A stretch of 6,083 nt of DNA from Bacillota bacterium (GCA_023457175.1 JAEWMM010000287.1:1-6083); one strand, 5' to 3'. Shown: positions 1-5,938, counted from the first letter of the stretch. Made by a program: numbers and translations. The notes: generated from the letters alone by a model not told the origin.

Positions 1-133
1 TGGCGTATTCGCCTTCGTGACGGTGCGATTTACGCATGACCCACCGCAGGTCACATTCGCCATCCTTAAGTAGCTCGTCAGCAACGACCATGCCGGTTTT
101 TCCAAAACCAAACAATCCAACAGAAACCTTCAT
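1..133 (-). CDS. Rossmann-fold NAD(P)-binding protein, possibly DapB-like (N-terminal part only)
   Basis: The window holds only the start codon and the first 44 codons; the gene continues past the left edge. The start is ATG at 133-131, with an AAAGGAG ribosome binding site at 140-146 and a 6-nt gap. The peptide opens with a beta strand (KVSVGLFGFG), then the glycine-rich turn GFGKTG at residues 9-14, a helix (MVVADELL) and a second strand (LRWVMRKS). This is the beta-alpha-beta unit of a dinucleotide-binding Rossmann fold. The pattern recalls dihydrodipicolinate reductase-like proteins and related oxidoreductases, but no catalytic region is visible, so the substrate is unknown. It is less like the TrkA/KtrA RCK domains often found under the same riboswitch class, which usually carry GxGxxG followed by an acidic strand end. 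It has its own promoter and a c-di-AMP riboswitch in its leader, separate from the etf operon. Confidence is high that it is a gene and moderate for the family. Confidence 0.8.
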   Translation of the reverse strand, partial: MKVSVGLFGFGKTGMVVADELLKDGECDLRWVMRKSHRHEGEYA

Positions 134-192
134 TAAATTCTCCTTTCATACTGTGCAGGCTGCACCTTCAGATATTCATACAGTTCATAAAG
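134..192 (-). promoter_or_regulatory. Region between riboswitch and start codon (presumed expression platform)
   Basis: This stretch links the c-di-AMP aptamer to the Rossmann-protein start codon. It contains a short hairpin, GTGCA/TGCAC with a 3-nt loop (153-165), just upstream of the AAAGGAG site (140-146), and an ACTGT/ACAGT pair (180-184 with 150-154) that could enclose it. The segment after the aptamer is U-rich (ATTTTCTTT) but does not directly follow a GC-rich stem. The best alternative stem, between CTCGT and GCGAG in the aptamer's 3' end extended by AAT/ATT across a 4-nt bulge, is weak. Control could therefore be at translation or by a weak terminator; this is inference. Confidence 0.35.
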
Positions 193-335
193 AAAATTTA
201 ATCACCCTCGCTTTCAACGCTTACGAGATTAGCTGACGGGTTCGGATGGAAAGCTCACCCTACGCGCATAGCGCGATTCACCCCAGAAATGGTTCTCCCG
301 CTCCGTTTAACGGATTCAGCGAAAATTTAAATTTT
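193..335 (-). promoter_or_regulatory. Cyclic di-AMP riboswitch (ydaO/yuaA class)
   Basis: Read on the minus strand, the leader carries the conserved blocks of this class in the right order: CGCTGAATCC; GGAGCGGGAGAACCA; TGGGGTGAAT; a GC-rich variable hairpin (CGCGC-TAT-GCGCG, 263-275); AGGGTGAG; then ATCCGAACCCGTCAGCTAA (229-247) and CTCGTAAGCG. A small UCCGUU/AACGGA hairpin (302-314) follows the first block. The outer arms AAAATTTAA (327-335) and TTAAATTTT (193-201) can pair over 9 bp to close the domain as an AT-rich extension of P1; a short CGCT/AGCG pairing lies inside. Known members bind c-di-AMP and usually lower expression of cell-wall, potassium or osmolyte genes. Here the gene downstream encodes a Rossmann-fold protein starting 60 nt later. 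No strong terminator with a U-run was found between the aptamer and the start codon. Identification rests on remembered consensus, not a covariance search. Confidence 0.9.
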
Positions 336-429
336 AAGGGCCATTCCGGTTTCGGATTGCCCGTTCAGGAAAAAACAGACTTTAAAGGAAAATAATTACT
401 GTTAAAGCGTGTCATAGTCCTGTCCAAAT

Positions 430-459
430 ATTTTAGCATATCAAAAAAACAAAAGTCAA
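430..459 (-). promoter_or_regulatory. Sigma-A-type promoter of the riboswitch/Rossmann-gene unit
   Basis: The minus strand reads TTGACT (454-459), an 18-nt spacer, then TAAAAT (430-435). The -10 is preceded by TGC, giving an extended -10 (TGCTAAAAT). Transcription would start near 423, leaving a leader of about 290 nt that contains the whole c-di-AMP aptamer. The leader ahead of the aptamer (336-423) also shows a small GGGC/GCCC hairpin around UCCG/CGGA at about 338-363, of unknown role. Confidence 0.7.
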
Positions 460-655
460 TTCGCTGTGCAGAAGAGAGGCTGTCGGCGCCTAATGCATCA
501 AAGCGCCGCAACAACCCTGAAAATACTGCCTGTCATGCGATTTTTCCCCGCAGCGCCAGATAAAATGGAAATATTTTATAAACAACCGGTTCAGTCAAAT
601 ATATACACGTTTTAAAAGACAATGCGGCGGCTCCTTGCAGGATCATGCCATTGTA
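460..655. other. Intergenic stretch with no recognisable gene
   Basis: This spacer lies between the terminator of the etf operon and the promoter of the riboswitch unit. I see no reading frame with a ribosome binding site and no RNA family I recognise. It has minor inverted repeats only: GGCGC/GCGCC around 486-508 and ACAATG/CATTGT around 622-657, the latter enclosing TCCT-TGC-AGGA. Neither is followed by a U-run. Confidence 0.5.
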
Positions 656-702
656 CATAAAAACGCACGGCTGGCAGAGCAAGTCCTCTCTGCCAGCCGT
701 GC
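656..702 (-). terminator. Rho-independent terminator of the etf/lactate operon
   Basis: A perfect 15-bp GC-rich stem (GCACGGCTGGCAGAG at 665-679 with its complement at 688-702, 8-nt loop) begins 12 nt after the transporter stop codon. On the minus strand it is followed by GTTTTTATG. Stem and U-run together make a textbook intrinsic terminator for the leftward operon. On the plus strand no U-run follows, so it should act in one direction only. Confidence 0.92.
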
Positions 703-714
703 AGGGTCTGCGTG

Positions 715-1899
715 TTACGCTTTTTCTTTTTTGGAGAGATCAACAATAAAACGCACGACAAACGGAATGAAAACCGAAATGAGACCGGCGTAGCCCAGAT
801 AAGCATAGCCCTTTCTGACCACCGCCATGAGGCCAAACTGCGCAATGGCGAACGCAATGGCCGTAAACAGCACCGAGAAGGCGATATTGCGCAGCTGATG
901 GCCCGAGGCCCGCTTGGCCGGGTCGGCAATGCGGCGCTCCATGGCGTTGACGCAGCGGGTGACGATACCCGAAACCATATTGACGCCGGTGGAAACCGCG
1001 CCCAGAATAATCAGAATCGAGATAATTGGCGTCAACACGCCCGCCCCCACGCCGTTTTGCACCAGCACCAGCATGGGAACCGAAGCGCCGACCAGCTCAG
1101 GAACAAAGGCGATGGCCAGCAGGCCGACAATGGCAAGCATCATGGCGACGGTGTTGGTAATAAAGATGTAGACGGCGGCCTGATCAACCTGCTTTTCGCT
1201 GGTCAGCGGCTCTACGTGCTGATACATGACCGAAACCGACGGCAGCTGGAACAAAAAGTAGAGAAACGCGGTCCACAGTGCCGCGCCAAACGCGCCGCTG
1301 TCGGGGGAGATTACGCTTACGGCGCCACCGGATATTTTGGCTATAGAGTCGCCAATCGCGCCCCACTGTGCGACTATGTTGGGCAAAAGAACGACAACGA
1401 GTCCGATGATAATGAGCACCGAAAGGGTGGCGGCCGCCTTGCGCACCATAGTCGTGCCGTAAAGCGCGATAACGGCAATAAAAACGCCGACGATAAGGGT
1501 GCACAGCCAATAGGGCAGTCCGAACAGCATATTCAGCGTTGAACCGCCGGTGGCAAAGGCTGCGGCCGAAGCGGTGCCGATCATAATGAGATAGGTGATT
1601 TCAAACAGGTTTGAGAACAATACGCGGTATTTGCCGTAAATATGGTCGGAAAAGCTCCGGTAATCGTAAAGCTTGTTGCGGTAGGCGTAGCGCATGCCAT
1701 ACCAGAAGAAAAGCGCGTATAAAAACTGGGTAAAGAACGGCAGAAACAGGCACCAGATGCCATGGTTGATAAAATAGGAAAAAATTTGCGCGCCGGAGGC
1801 GAAGCCGCCGCCGAACTGTGTGGTAAACGCCACAAATGCGACGCCGACGGCCAGAGGCATGCGGCTTTTGTCAACCAACAAAGATTTCTTTTCACCCAT
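715..1899 (-). CDS. YkvI-family membrane transporter, candidate lactate/2-hydroxyacid carrier
   Basis: This 394-residue protein is strongly hydrophobic, with about ten membrane segments (approximately residues 16-44, 50-70, 95-117, 131-149, 155-174, 203-222, 241-266, 287-315, 340-360 and 365-386) and charged loops and tail. The first segment carries TTQFGGGFASGAQI (residues 26-39), a broken glycine-rich helix typical of the uncharacterised YkvI family (COG3949), which I place near the LeuT-fold/APC transporters. The ATG at 1899 is preceded by a weak purine-rich site (GAGAGAGA). It lies 40 nt after the dehydrogenase and is the last gene before the terminator. The family's substrates are not established. 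Its place as the fourth gene after EtfB, EtfA and a lactate-type dehydrogenase suggests it imports the dehydrogenase substrate, where A. woodii has an unrelated LctP-type permease. The family call is good; the substrate is inference. Confidence 0.85.
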   Translation of the reverse strand: MGEKKSLLVDKSRMPLAVGVAFVAFTTQFGGGFASGAQIFSYFINHGIWCLFLPFFTQFLYALFFWYGMRYAYRNKLYDYRSFSDHIYGKYRVLFSNLFEITYLIMIGTASAAAFATGGSTLNMLFGLPYWLCTLIVGVFIAVIALYGTTMVRKAAATLSVLIIIGLVVVLLPNIVAQWGAIGDSIAKISGGAVSVISPDSGAFGAALWTAFLYFLFQLPSVSVMYQHVEPLTSEKQVDQAAVYIFITNTVAMMLAIVGLLAIAFVPELVGASVPMLVLVQNGVGAGVLTPIISILIILGAVSTGVNMVSGIVTRCVNAMERRIADPAKRASGHQLRNIAFSVLFTAIAFAIAQFGLMAVVRKGYAYLGYAGLISVFIPFVVRFIVDLSKKEKA

Positions 1900-1939
1900 G
1901 ATGATCTCTCTCTTTCATTTGAATAATGTTTTAGCGGCG

Positions 1940-3358
1940 TCAGGAATTGAACTCTATAACCTTACCGGGGTTTAAAACCAGCTTTTCGTCAAAAGCCAGT
2001 TTGATGGACTTGTAAAGCTGAATCATGCGGCTGCCAAGAAACGGCTCTAAGAATTTCAGCCGTCCGTTGCCGATGCCGTGCTCACCCGAAAGCTGGCCCC
2101 CCAGCTCTTTGGCCAGTGCGTAAAGCTCGGTGAGCGCGGCGTGAGTGGCCGACGCCCATGCTTCGTCGCTCATACCGGGGTCGCGCAGCAGCTCGGTGTG
2201 GATGTTGCCGTCGCCCGCGTGGCCGCAGGGCTCGACGCGGATGCCGTGGGCCGAGGCAATGCGCTTGGCCGCCTTGACATAATCGGCGATGGCGCTTCTG
2301 GGCACGACGACATCGCATTCTTCCTGCGCAACCGAATCGGCCTTCATTCCCTCTAAGATCGCGCCGCGCACGCTCCAGACCGAGGCGATGCGCTCAGGGG
2401 TGTCGGCAATCAGGCAGTCGAGCGCGCCGTGGGCCAGCGCTGCCTGACAGGCGGCGTCACAGGCCGATTCCAGTTCCTCGCGGCTTGAGGCGTCGTACAT
2501 GACGATAAGCACTGCGCCGCCGTCTTTAACCGGAAAGGGCTTGTTGAGCGCCCGTTCGACAATTTCGAGCAGCTCCTGCTCTAAAAATTCAATGGCAGTC
2601 GGGGTAAACGGGAGATCGAGCACCTGCGGCACCATGTCGGCGCAGGATTCAAGATCGGGGAAGGGCATGACGATCGTACAGGTGTGCTTGGGCGCGGGCA
2701 AAAGCTTGAGTGTGACCTGTGTCAGAATGCACAGCGTGCCCTCAGAACCAATGACAAGGTCTTTGACGTCGTAGCCCGTCGTATTTTTAACGACGTTGGA
2801 AGAAAAATTCATGATCGAGCCGTCGGGCAGCACCGCCTCGATGCAGCGGACAAAATCGCGGGTCAGCCCGTAGCGCACCGCCTTCATGCCGCCGGCGTTG
2901 GTGATCACGGTGCCGCCGATGCTGGCGGTTTTCTCACCGGGATCGGGGGGATAAAACAACCCCTCGGCCGCAGCGGCAGCCTGTACATCCAAGAGCAGCG
3001 CGCCCGGCTCACAGGTGATGGTCTGGTTTTTGCGGTCGACCGGAAAAATACGGTTCATGCGCATCAGCGAGAGCATAATGCCGCCGTACTTACAGGTTGC
3101 GCCGCCCGCCAAACCGGTGCCCGCGCCGCGCACCACGACCGGAATGTTGTTGTCGTAGCCGTATTTCATAACGGCCGAAACTTCGTTGACATTCTCAGCC
3201 TCAATATAGACGTCGGGCGGGAAAACGCCGTACTCGGGCATCTCATCGTGGTGATATTCCGGCAGAATGTCCGTGCCGGCCACTACGCGGTCGGGAGAGG
3301 TGATGGATTTTAAATAGTCGATACCCGCAGCGTCGGGCTTGTTATACGGAAAAGGCAT
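1940..3358 (-). CDS. lctD: FAD-dependent 2-hydroxyacid (lactate-type) dehydrogenase, GlcD/LctD family
   Basis: This 472-residue flavoprotein has the usual length for the GlcD family. The N-terminal FAD_binding_4 (PCMH-type) domain shows RGAGTGLAGG (77-86), PPDPGEKTASIGG (137-149), TNAGGMKAVRYG (153-164) and KNTTGYDVKDLVIGSEG (191-207). The C-terminal FAD-oxidase domain has GHAGDGNIH (379-387), expected to hold the metal/substrate histidines, and SGEHGIG (424-430). There is no iron-sulfur domain of its own. The enzyme should oxidise lactate or a similar 2-hydroxyacid to the 2-oxoacid in the cytoplasm and pass electrons to EtfAB, as in the LctBCD complex. The start at 3358 is chosen over upstream ATGs because an AAGGAGG site sits 9 nt before it and it leaves a 1-nt gap after etfA; longer starts would add an unconserved extension inside etfA. 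Stereospecificity, and lactate versus glycolate or 2-hydroxyglutarate, cannot be read from sequence. Confidence 0.9.
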   Translation of the reverse strand: MPFPYNKPDAAGIDYLKSITSPDRVVAGTDILPEYHHDEMPEYGVFPPDVYIEAENVNEVSAVMKYGYDNNIPVVVRGAGTGLAGGATCKYGGIMLSLMRMNRIFPVDRKNQTITCEPGALLLDVQAAAAAEGLFYPPDPGEKTASIGGTVITNAGGMKAVRYGLTRDFVRCIEAVLPDGSIMNFSSNVVKNTTGYDVKDLVIGSEGTLCILTQVTLKLLPAPKHTCTIVMPFPDLESCADMVPQVLDLPFTPTAIEFLEQELLEIVERALNKPFPVKDGGAVLIVMYDASSREELESACDAACQAALAHGALDCLIADTPERIASVWSVRGAILEGMKADSVAQEECDVVVPRSAIADYVKAAKRIASAHGIRVEPCGHAGDGNIHTELLRDPGMSDEAWASATHAALTELYALAKELGGQLSGEHGIGNGRLKFLEPFLGSRMIQLYKSIKLAFDEKLVLNPGKVIEFNS

Positions 3359-3359
3359 G

Positions 3360-4562
3360 TTATTCAGCCTCCTTTTTTGCGGCGGCAAGCTGTGAGAGCA
3401 ACGCGGGAACGGCGGCAAACACATCATCCACAATGCAGTAGCTTGCAATATTAAAGATAAGCGCGTCGGGATCAGAGTTGATCGCGACAATACACTCGCT
3501 GCCGTTCATGCCGGCGGTGAACTGAATCGCGCCCGACACGCCGCAGGTGATAATCAGCTTGGGGCGTACCGTCCGGCCCGAAAGACCGATCTGGTGCGCA
3601 TTGTCGCCAAGGCCGCTTTCGGCCATCGGGCGGGTAAAGCAGAGCTGTCCGCCGAGTGCGTCGGCTAAACGGCGCGCCAGCGCCACGCCCTCATCGTTTT
3701 TAACGCCGCGGCCGGCAACGACGAGGATATCCTCTTCTTCAATAGACTTCTCGCGCAGAATCGGCGTGATCTCAAGCACATCGATTCTTGAGCGGGCCAT
3801 CGCGTCGGTCACCGGCATGACCGTAACCTTACCGGTGGGGCTTGCGACCCTTTTGGCCTTGTCCATCACGCGGTAGCGCACCGTCGCAAACTGCGGCCGG
3901 GCGTCCGCAATTAAAATCTGCGCCATGATGTTGCCGCCGAAGGCGGGGCGTATCTGCACCAAATCGCTGTTCGGGCGGATGTCGAGCCTGGTACAGTCGG
4001 CGGTCAGCCCGGTGTGAAACCGAACTGCAAGACGGGGAGCCAGCGAGCGCCCCAGCGCCGTGCCGCCAATCAGCACGACCGAGGGGTGCATCTGAGCGAT
4101 GCAATCGGCCACCGCGTCGGTGTAGCAATCGGCCTTAAAGCCCTCAAAGCCGGGATGTTCGTATGCGAAGACCTTGCTGACGCCATAGGGCAGCAGCTTT
4201 TCGGCGTTTTCCACCGTGCCGGCCCCGCCGACGATAACGGCGTTGACCTTATAGCCAACCTTATCAGCCAGACGGCGAGCCTCGCCGATCAGTTCATATG
4301 TAACGGGGTGGATTTCGCCATTCTCCTGCTCGGCGTAAACAAGGATATCCCGCCAGCGGTTCTTCTCTTCAACACTTTTCAGCGGCTTCTGCTCAAAGGT
4401 CAGCGCCTGATGCGGACATACCTTGATACAAATGCCGCACATGCGACACTTTTCGGTGATGATAATCGTTTCCGACTCAACGCTCATTGCGCCGAAGGGA
4501 CACTTCTGGATGCACTGCTCGCACAGATCACAGGCCAAAGCGTTAAAGTTTAAGGTGGTCAT
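3360..4562 (-). CDS. etfA: Electron transfer flavoprotein alpha subunit with N-terminal 2x[4Fe-4S] ferredoxin domain
   Basis: This 400-residue protein opens with a ferredoxin module. Two intact CxxCxxCxxxCP motifs have cysteines at 11, 14, 17, 21 and 39, 42, 45, 49, predicting two [4Fe-4S] clusters. From about residue 70 follows the EtfA body: the Etf alpha/beta fold (ILVYAEQENGEI onward), GTALGRSLAPRLAVRFHTGLTADCT (167-191, split here as GTALGRSLAP and its continuation), then the FAD-binding C-terminal domain with VVAGRGVKNDEG (281-292), LSGRTVRPKL (327-336) and GVSGAIQFTAGM (341-352). It pairs with EtfB and should carry the electron-transferring FAD. The ferredoxin module, absent from ordinary respiratory EtfA, is a feature of the lactate-linked EtfA LctC and would receive electrons from reduced ferredoxin. 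The ATG overlaps the etfB stop by 4 nt (ATGA), indicating translational coupling; an AAGGGGG site lies just upstream. Also nameable lctC. Confidence 0.93.
   Translation of the reverse strand: MTTLNFNALACDLCEQCIQKCPFGAMSVESETIIITEKCRMCGICIKVCPHQALTFEQKPLKSVEEKNRWRDILVYAEQENGEIHPVTYELIGEARRLADKVGYKVNAVIVGGAGTVENAEKLLPYGVSKVFAYEHPGFEGFKADCYTDAVADCIAQMHPSVVLIGGTALGRSLAPRLAVRFHTGLTADCTRLDIRPNSDLVQIRPAFGGNIMAQILIADARPQFATVRYRVMDKAKRVASPTGKVTVMPVTDAMARSRIDVLEITPILREKSIEEEDILVVAGRGVKNDEGVALARRLADALGGQLCFTRPMAESGLGDNAHQIGLSGRTVRPKLIITCGVSGAIQFTAGMNGSECIVAINSDPDALIFNIASYCIVDDVFAAVPALLSQLAAAKKEAE
3368..3374 (-). promoter_or_regulatory. Ribosome binding site fixing the lctD start
   Basis: AAGGAGG on the minus strand lies inside the 3' end of etfA, 9 nt before the ATG at 3358. 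It is the strongest Shine-Dalgarno match in the operon and decides against the upstream in-frame start at 3490. Confidence 0.85.
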
Positions 4563-5365
4563 GGACGCGCACCCCCTTCAAGCAGACGCTTTTCCTGTAA
4601 AACGGCAGTGAGCGCCGCGGCCTTTTCGACCGTGCTGCCGGTGAGCAGCACCCTTTTTGCGTTGGCGGGCGGAGCAAACATATTTTCAACGTGGGTGGGA
4701 GATCCGACCAGCCCGCAGAGCGAAAGATTTTTGCCCGGCAGGCAGTCAAAGTCGAGCATTCGTACCGGATGGGTCAGCGCCCGCTGCTTTAAGCGGTAGG
4801 AGGGCAGGCGCGGCACGCAGACGTTTTTCTCCACCGTAATCAGACAGGGGAACTTAAGCCGGGACTTCTGCGTCACAGAAGCTAAAATCTGTTCGACCGT
4901 GATGCCGCTTTCGTCCGTCTCCAAAACTCTACCGACCCAGGCTGCGTGCGGAATGCCCAGATGCTCGGCAATGGCGGGACCGACCTGCGCGGTGTCGCCG
5001 TCGGTGGTCTGCCGCCCGCAGAGAATCAGATCTGCGCCGCCTAAAAGGCGGACGCCCTGCGACAGTGTGTAGGAGGTCGCCAGCACATCCGAACCCGCGA
5101 ATTTGCGGTCGGATAAAATGACGGCGTCATCTGCGCCCATCATGTAGGCGTCGCGCATCATGGCTTCCGCCTGAGGCGGCCCCATAGTCAGCACAGTGAC
5201 CTTGCCGCCGGTGCGCTCTCGTATGCACAGCGCTGCTTCAAGTGCGTAAAGATCGTATGGATTGGTACGGGCAGCCGTTCCAAGCCGCTTTAAAGAGCCG
5301 GTTTCGGGGTCAATCTCCACCTGAGAGGTCGCCGGAACCTGCTTCATGCAAACCAGAATATTCAT
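4559..5365 (-). CDS. etfB: Electron transfer flavoprotein beta subunit, bifurcating/confurcating type
   Basis: This 268-residue protein has the normal EtfB length. It starts MNILVCMKQVPATSQV, with the ID-PETGSL-R segment common to EtfB. NPYDLYALEAAL (35-46) is followed by VTVLTMGP (56-63). CGRQTTDGDTAQVGP (116-130) matches the G-Q-x-x-DGDTAQVGP motif of Etf proteins that hold a second FAD in the beta subunit, where ordinary Etfs bind AMP; this marks the bifurcating class. The beta-FAD is the expected site where NAD+ is reduced while electrons from ferredoxin and lactate merge. It is the first gene of the operon. The ATG at 5365 has only a poor, distant AAAGG upstream (about 13 nt), but the N-terminus aligns with the family, so I keep it. 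Alternative use of Met7 would remove the first strand. Also nameable lctB. Confidence 0.93.
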   Translation of the reverse strand: MNILVCMKQVPATSQVEIDPETGSLKRLGTAARTNPYDLYALEAALCIRERTGGKVTVLTMGPPQAEAMMRDAYMMGADDAVILSDRKFAGSDVLATSYTLSQGVRLLGGADLILCGRQTTDGDTAQVGPAIAEHLGIPHAAWVGRVLETDESGITVEQILASVTQKSRLKFPCLITVEKNVCVPRLPSYRLKQRALTHPVRMLDFDCLPGKNLSLCGLVGSPTHVENMFAPPANAKRVLLTGSTVEKAAALTAVLQEKRLLEGGARP

Positions 5366-5394
5366 TGTTGCCGATCAGCCTTTCTTTTTGCTTT

Positions 5395-5473
5395 AGTTTA
5401 AAGCGTTGAAGTTTAAACTGATAAAAAGCTTATCATAAAAAGGAACGGATTGTCCAGTCCTAAATAGTACTGG
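5395..5473 (-). promoter_or_regulatory. Leader of the etf operon: putative promoter with inverted repeats
   Basis: Three inverted repeats crowd this AT-rich region upstream of etfB. AGTTTAAA/TTTAAACT has 8-bp arms at 5395-5402 and 5412-5419. TGATAA/TTATCA lies at 5419-5424 and 5430-5435. CCAGT-n-CTA/TAG-n-ACTGG lies at 5454-5473, with one mismatched pair. A possible -10 on the minus strand is TATGAT (5432-5437), with AGGACT (5456-5461) 18 nt upstream as a poor -35; TGGACA (5451-5456) is an alternative -35 with a weaker -10. A weak -35 with an adjoining palindrome fits a regulated promoter, for example one controlled by a lactate-responsive regulator. No such regulator gene is in the window, so this is inference. 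Confidence 0.4.
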
Positions 5474-5730
5474 AATAAGATTTATTAAAAAATAGATACC
5501 ATTTTACCGCAACCGGCTATTTGACTACAACAATATAAAACGGGCTGCGCTGCCGTTGCTCAACAAGCGGCGGGCATAACCCGCGTATAGAATTTGATTG
5601 TATAGATGTATAGCATGAACAGGAAGAATGAAAAGCAGCATGCCTTCATAATTGTCAGGACCATAAGACGCTGACGAACGATGACGCAAACGTATTAAGC
5701 GATTTAATCTGAAACACAATAGCCGCACAT
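5474..5730. other. Spacer between the tRNA terminator and the etf operon
   Basis: No convincing gene is present. A 67-codon minus-strand frame (5525-5728) starts with GTG directly after the terminator hairpin, lacks a ribosome binding site and has no recognisable motif. A small GCGGG/CCCGC hairpin (loop CATAA) lies near 5570-5586. The etf-proximal side is AT-rich and may hold further promoter elements, such as TTGCGG with TTTAAT 17 nt downstream on the minus strand (about 5483-5511). Confidence 0.45.
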
Positions 5731-5774
5731 AGTAAAAGACCTGCCTTAAACAATCTTAAGGCAGGTCTTTTACT
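5731..5774 (-). terminator. Intrinsic terminator directly after tRNA-Arg
   Basis: A perfect 19-bp inverted repeat (5731-5749 and 5756-5774, 6-nt loop) has an AAAAGACCTGCCTTAA core and its complement ending in TCTTTT. The U-rich 3' arm follows the GC core on either strand, so it could stop transcription from both sides. On the minus strand the stem begins at the last base of the tRNA CCA end. Confidence 0.88.
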
Positions 5775-5850
5775 GGTACGCCCGACAGAATTCGAATCTG
5801 CGACCTTTGGAGTCGGAGTCCAACGCTCTATCCAGCTGAGCTACGGGCGC
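5774..5850 (-). tRNA. tRNA-Arg (anticodon CCG)
   Basis: A complete 77-nt cloverleaf is visible, including an encoded CCA. The acceptor stem is GCGCCCG/CGGGCGT (G1-U72 wobble), the D stem GCTC/GAGC, and the anticodon stem TTGGA/TCCAA encloses loop CTCCGAC with anticodon CCG at 5814-5816. A 5-nt variable region is followed by T stem GCAGA/TCTGT with loop TTCGAAT. The anticodon reads CGG codons, so the amino acid is arginine. It is transcribed leftward as a single-gene unit with its own promoter and terminator. Confidence 0.97.
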
Positions 5851-5892
5851 GTACTAATATAATGGCGCGCAACGTTTTATACGCCGACAAAT

Positions 5893-5921
5893 ATTATAAC
5901 AAAGCTGTTATAAAATATCAA
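5893..5921 (-). promoter_or_regulatory. Promoter of tRNA-Arg
   Basis: The minus strand reads TTGATA (5916-5921), a 17-nt spacer, then a consensus TATAAT (5893-5898). The start would be near 5886, about 36 nt before the mature tRNA 5' end. An 8-bp inverted repeat, TTATAACA/TGTTATAA (5894-5913, loop AAGC), overlaps the -10 and spacer. Confidence 0.82.
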
Positions 5922-5938
5922 CTGTAAGGCAAGAATAT

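Noticed and set aside
36..236. Plus-strand 66-codon frame over the left-edge gene and riboswitch
   Set aside because: It is Ser/Thr/Pro-rich without motifs and lies opposite a Rossmann-fold gene start and a structured leader.
200..330. Lysine (L-box) riboswitch, considered because the downstream gene may be DapB-like
   Set aside because: The conserved blocks GAACCA, TGGGGTGAAT and CCGAACCCGTCAGCTAA are those of the c-di-AMP class, and the typical L-box core is not seen.
486..508. GGCGC/GCGCC inverted repeat as a terminator
   Set aside because: The arms are only 5 bp with a 13-nt loop and no U-run on either side.
712..1542. Long plus-strand open frame of 276 codons antisense to the transporter
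   Set aside because: It is rich in Asn, His, Arg and Gly with no fold-like pattern, has no ribosome binding site, and mirrors a clearly membrane-type protein on the other strand. It is a by-product of the GC-rich codon use of the real gene.
2684..3313. Plus-strand open frame of 209 codons antisense to lctD
   Set aside because: There is no ribosome binding site or recognisable domain, and the opposite strand encodes a dehydrogenase with all family motifs.
3359..3490. Longer N-terminus for the dehydrogenase, starting at 3490
   Set aside because: The extra 44 residues overlap etfA, are not family-like and lack a Shine-Dalgarno site, whereas ATG 3358 has AAGGAGG 9 nt upstream.
4014..4553. Plus-strand open frame of 179 codons antisense to etfA
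   Set aside because: It lies wholly inside etfA, whose cysteine motifs and FAD-domain motifs are unmistakable; no start signal is present.
5525..5728. Minus-strand 67-codon frame between the tRNA terminator and the etf operon
   Set aside because: It has a GTG start directly after a terminator, no ribosome binding site, a basic composition and no recognisable motif; too weak to call a gene.
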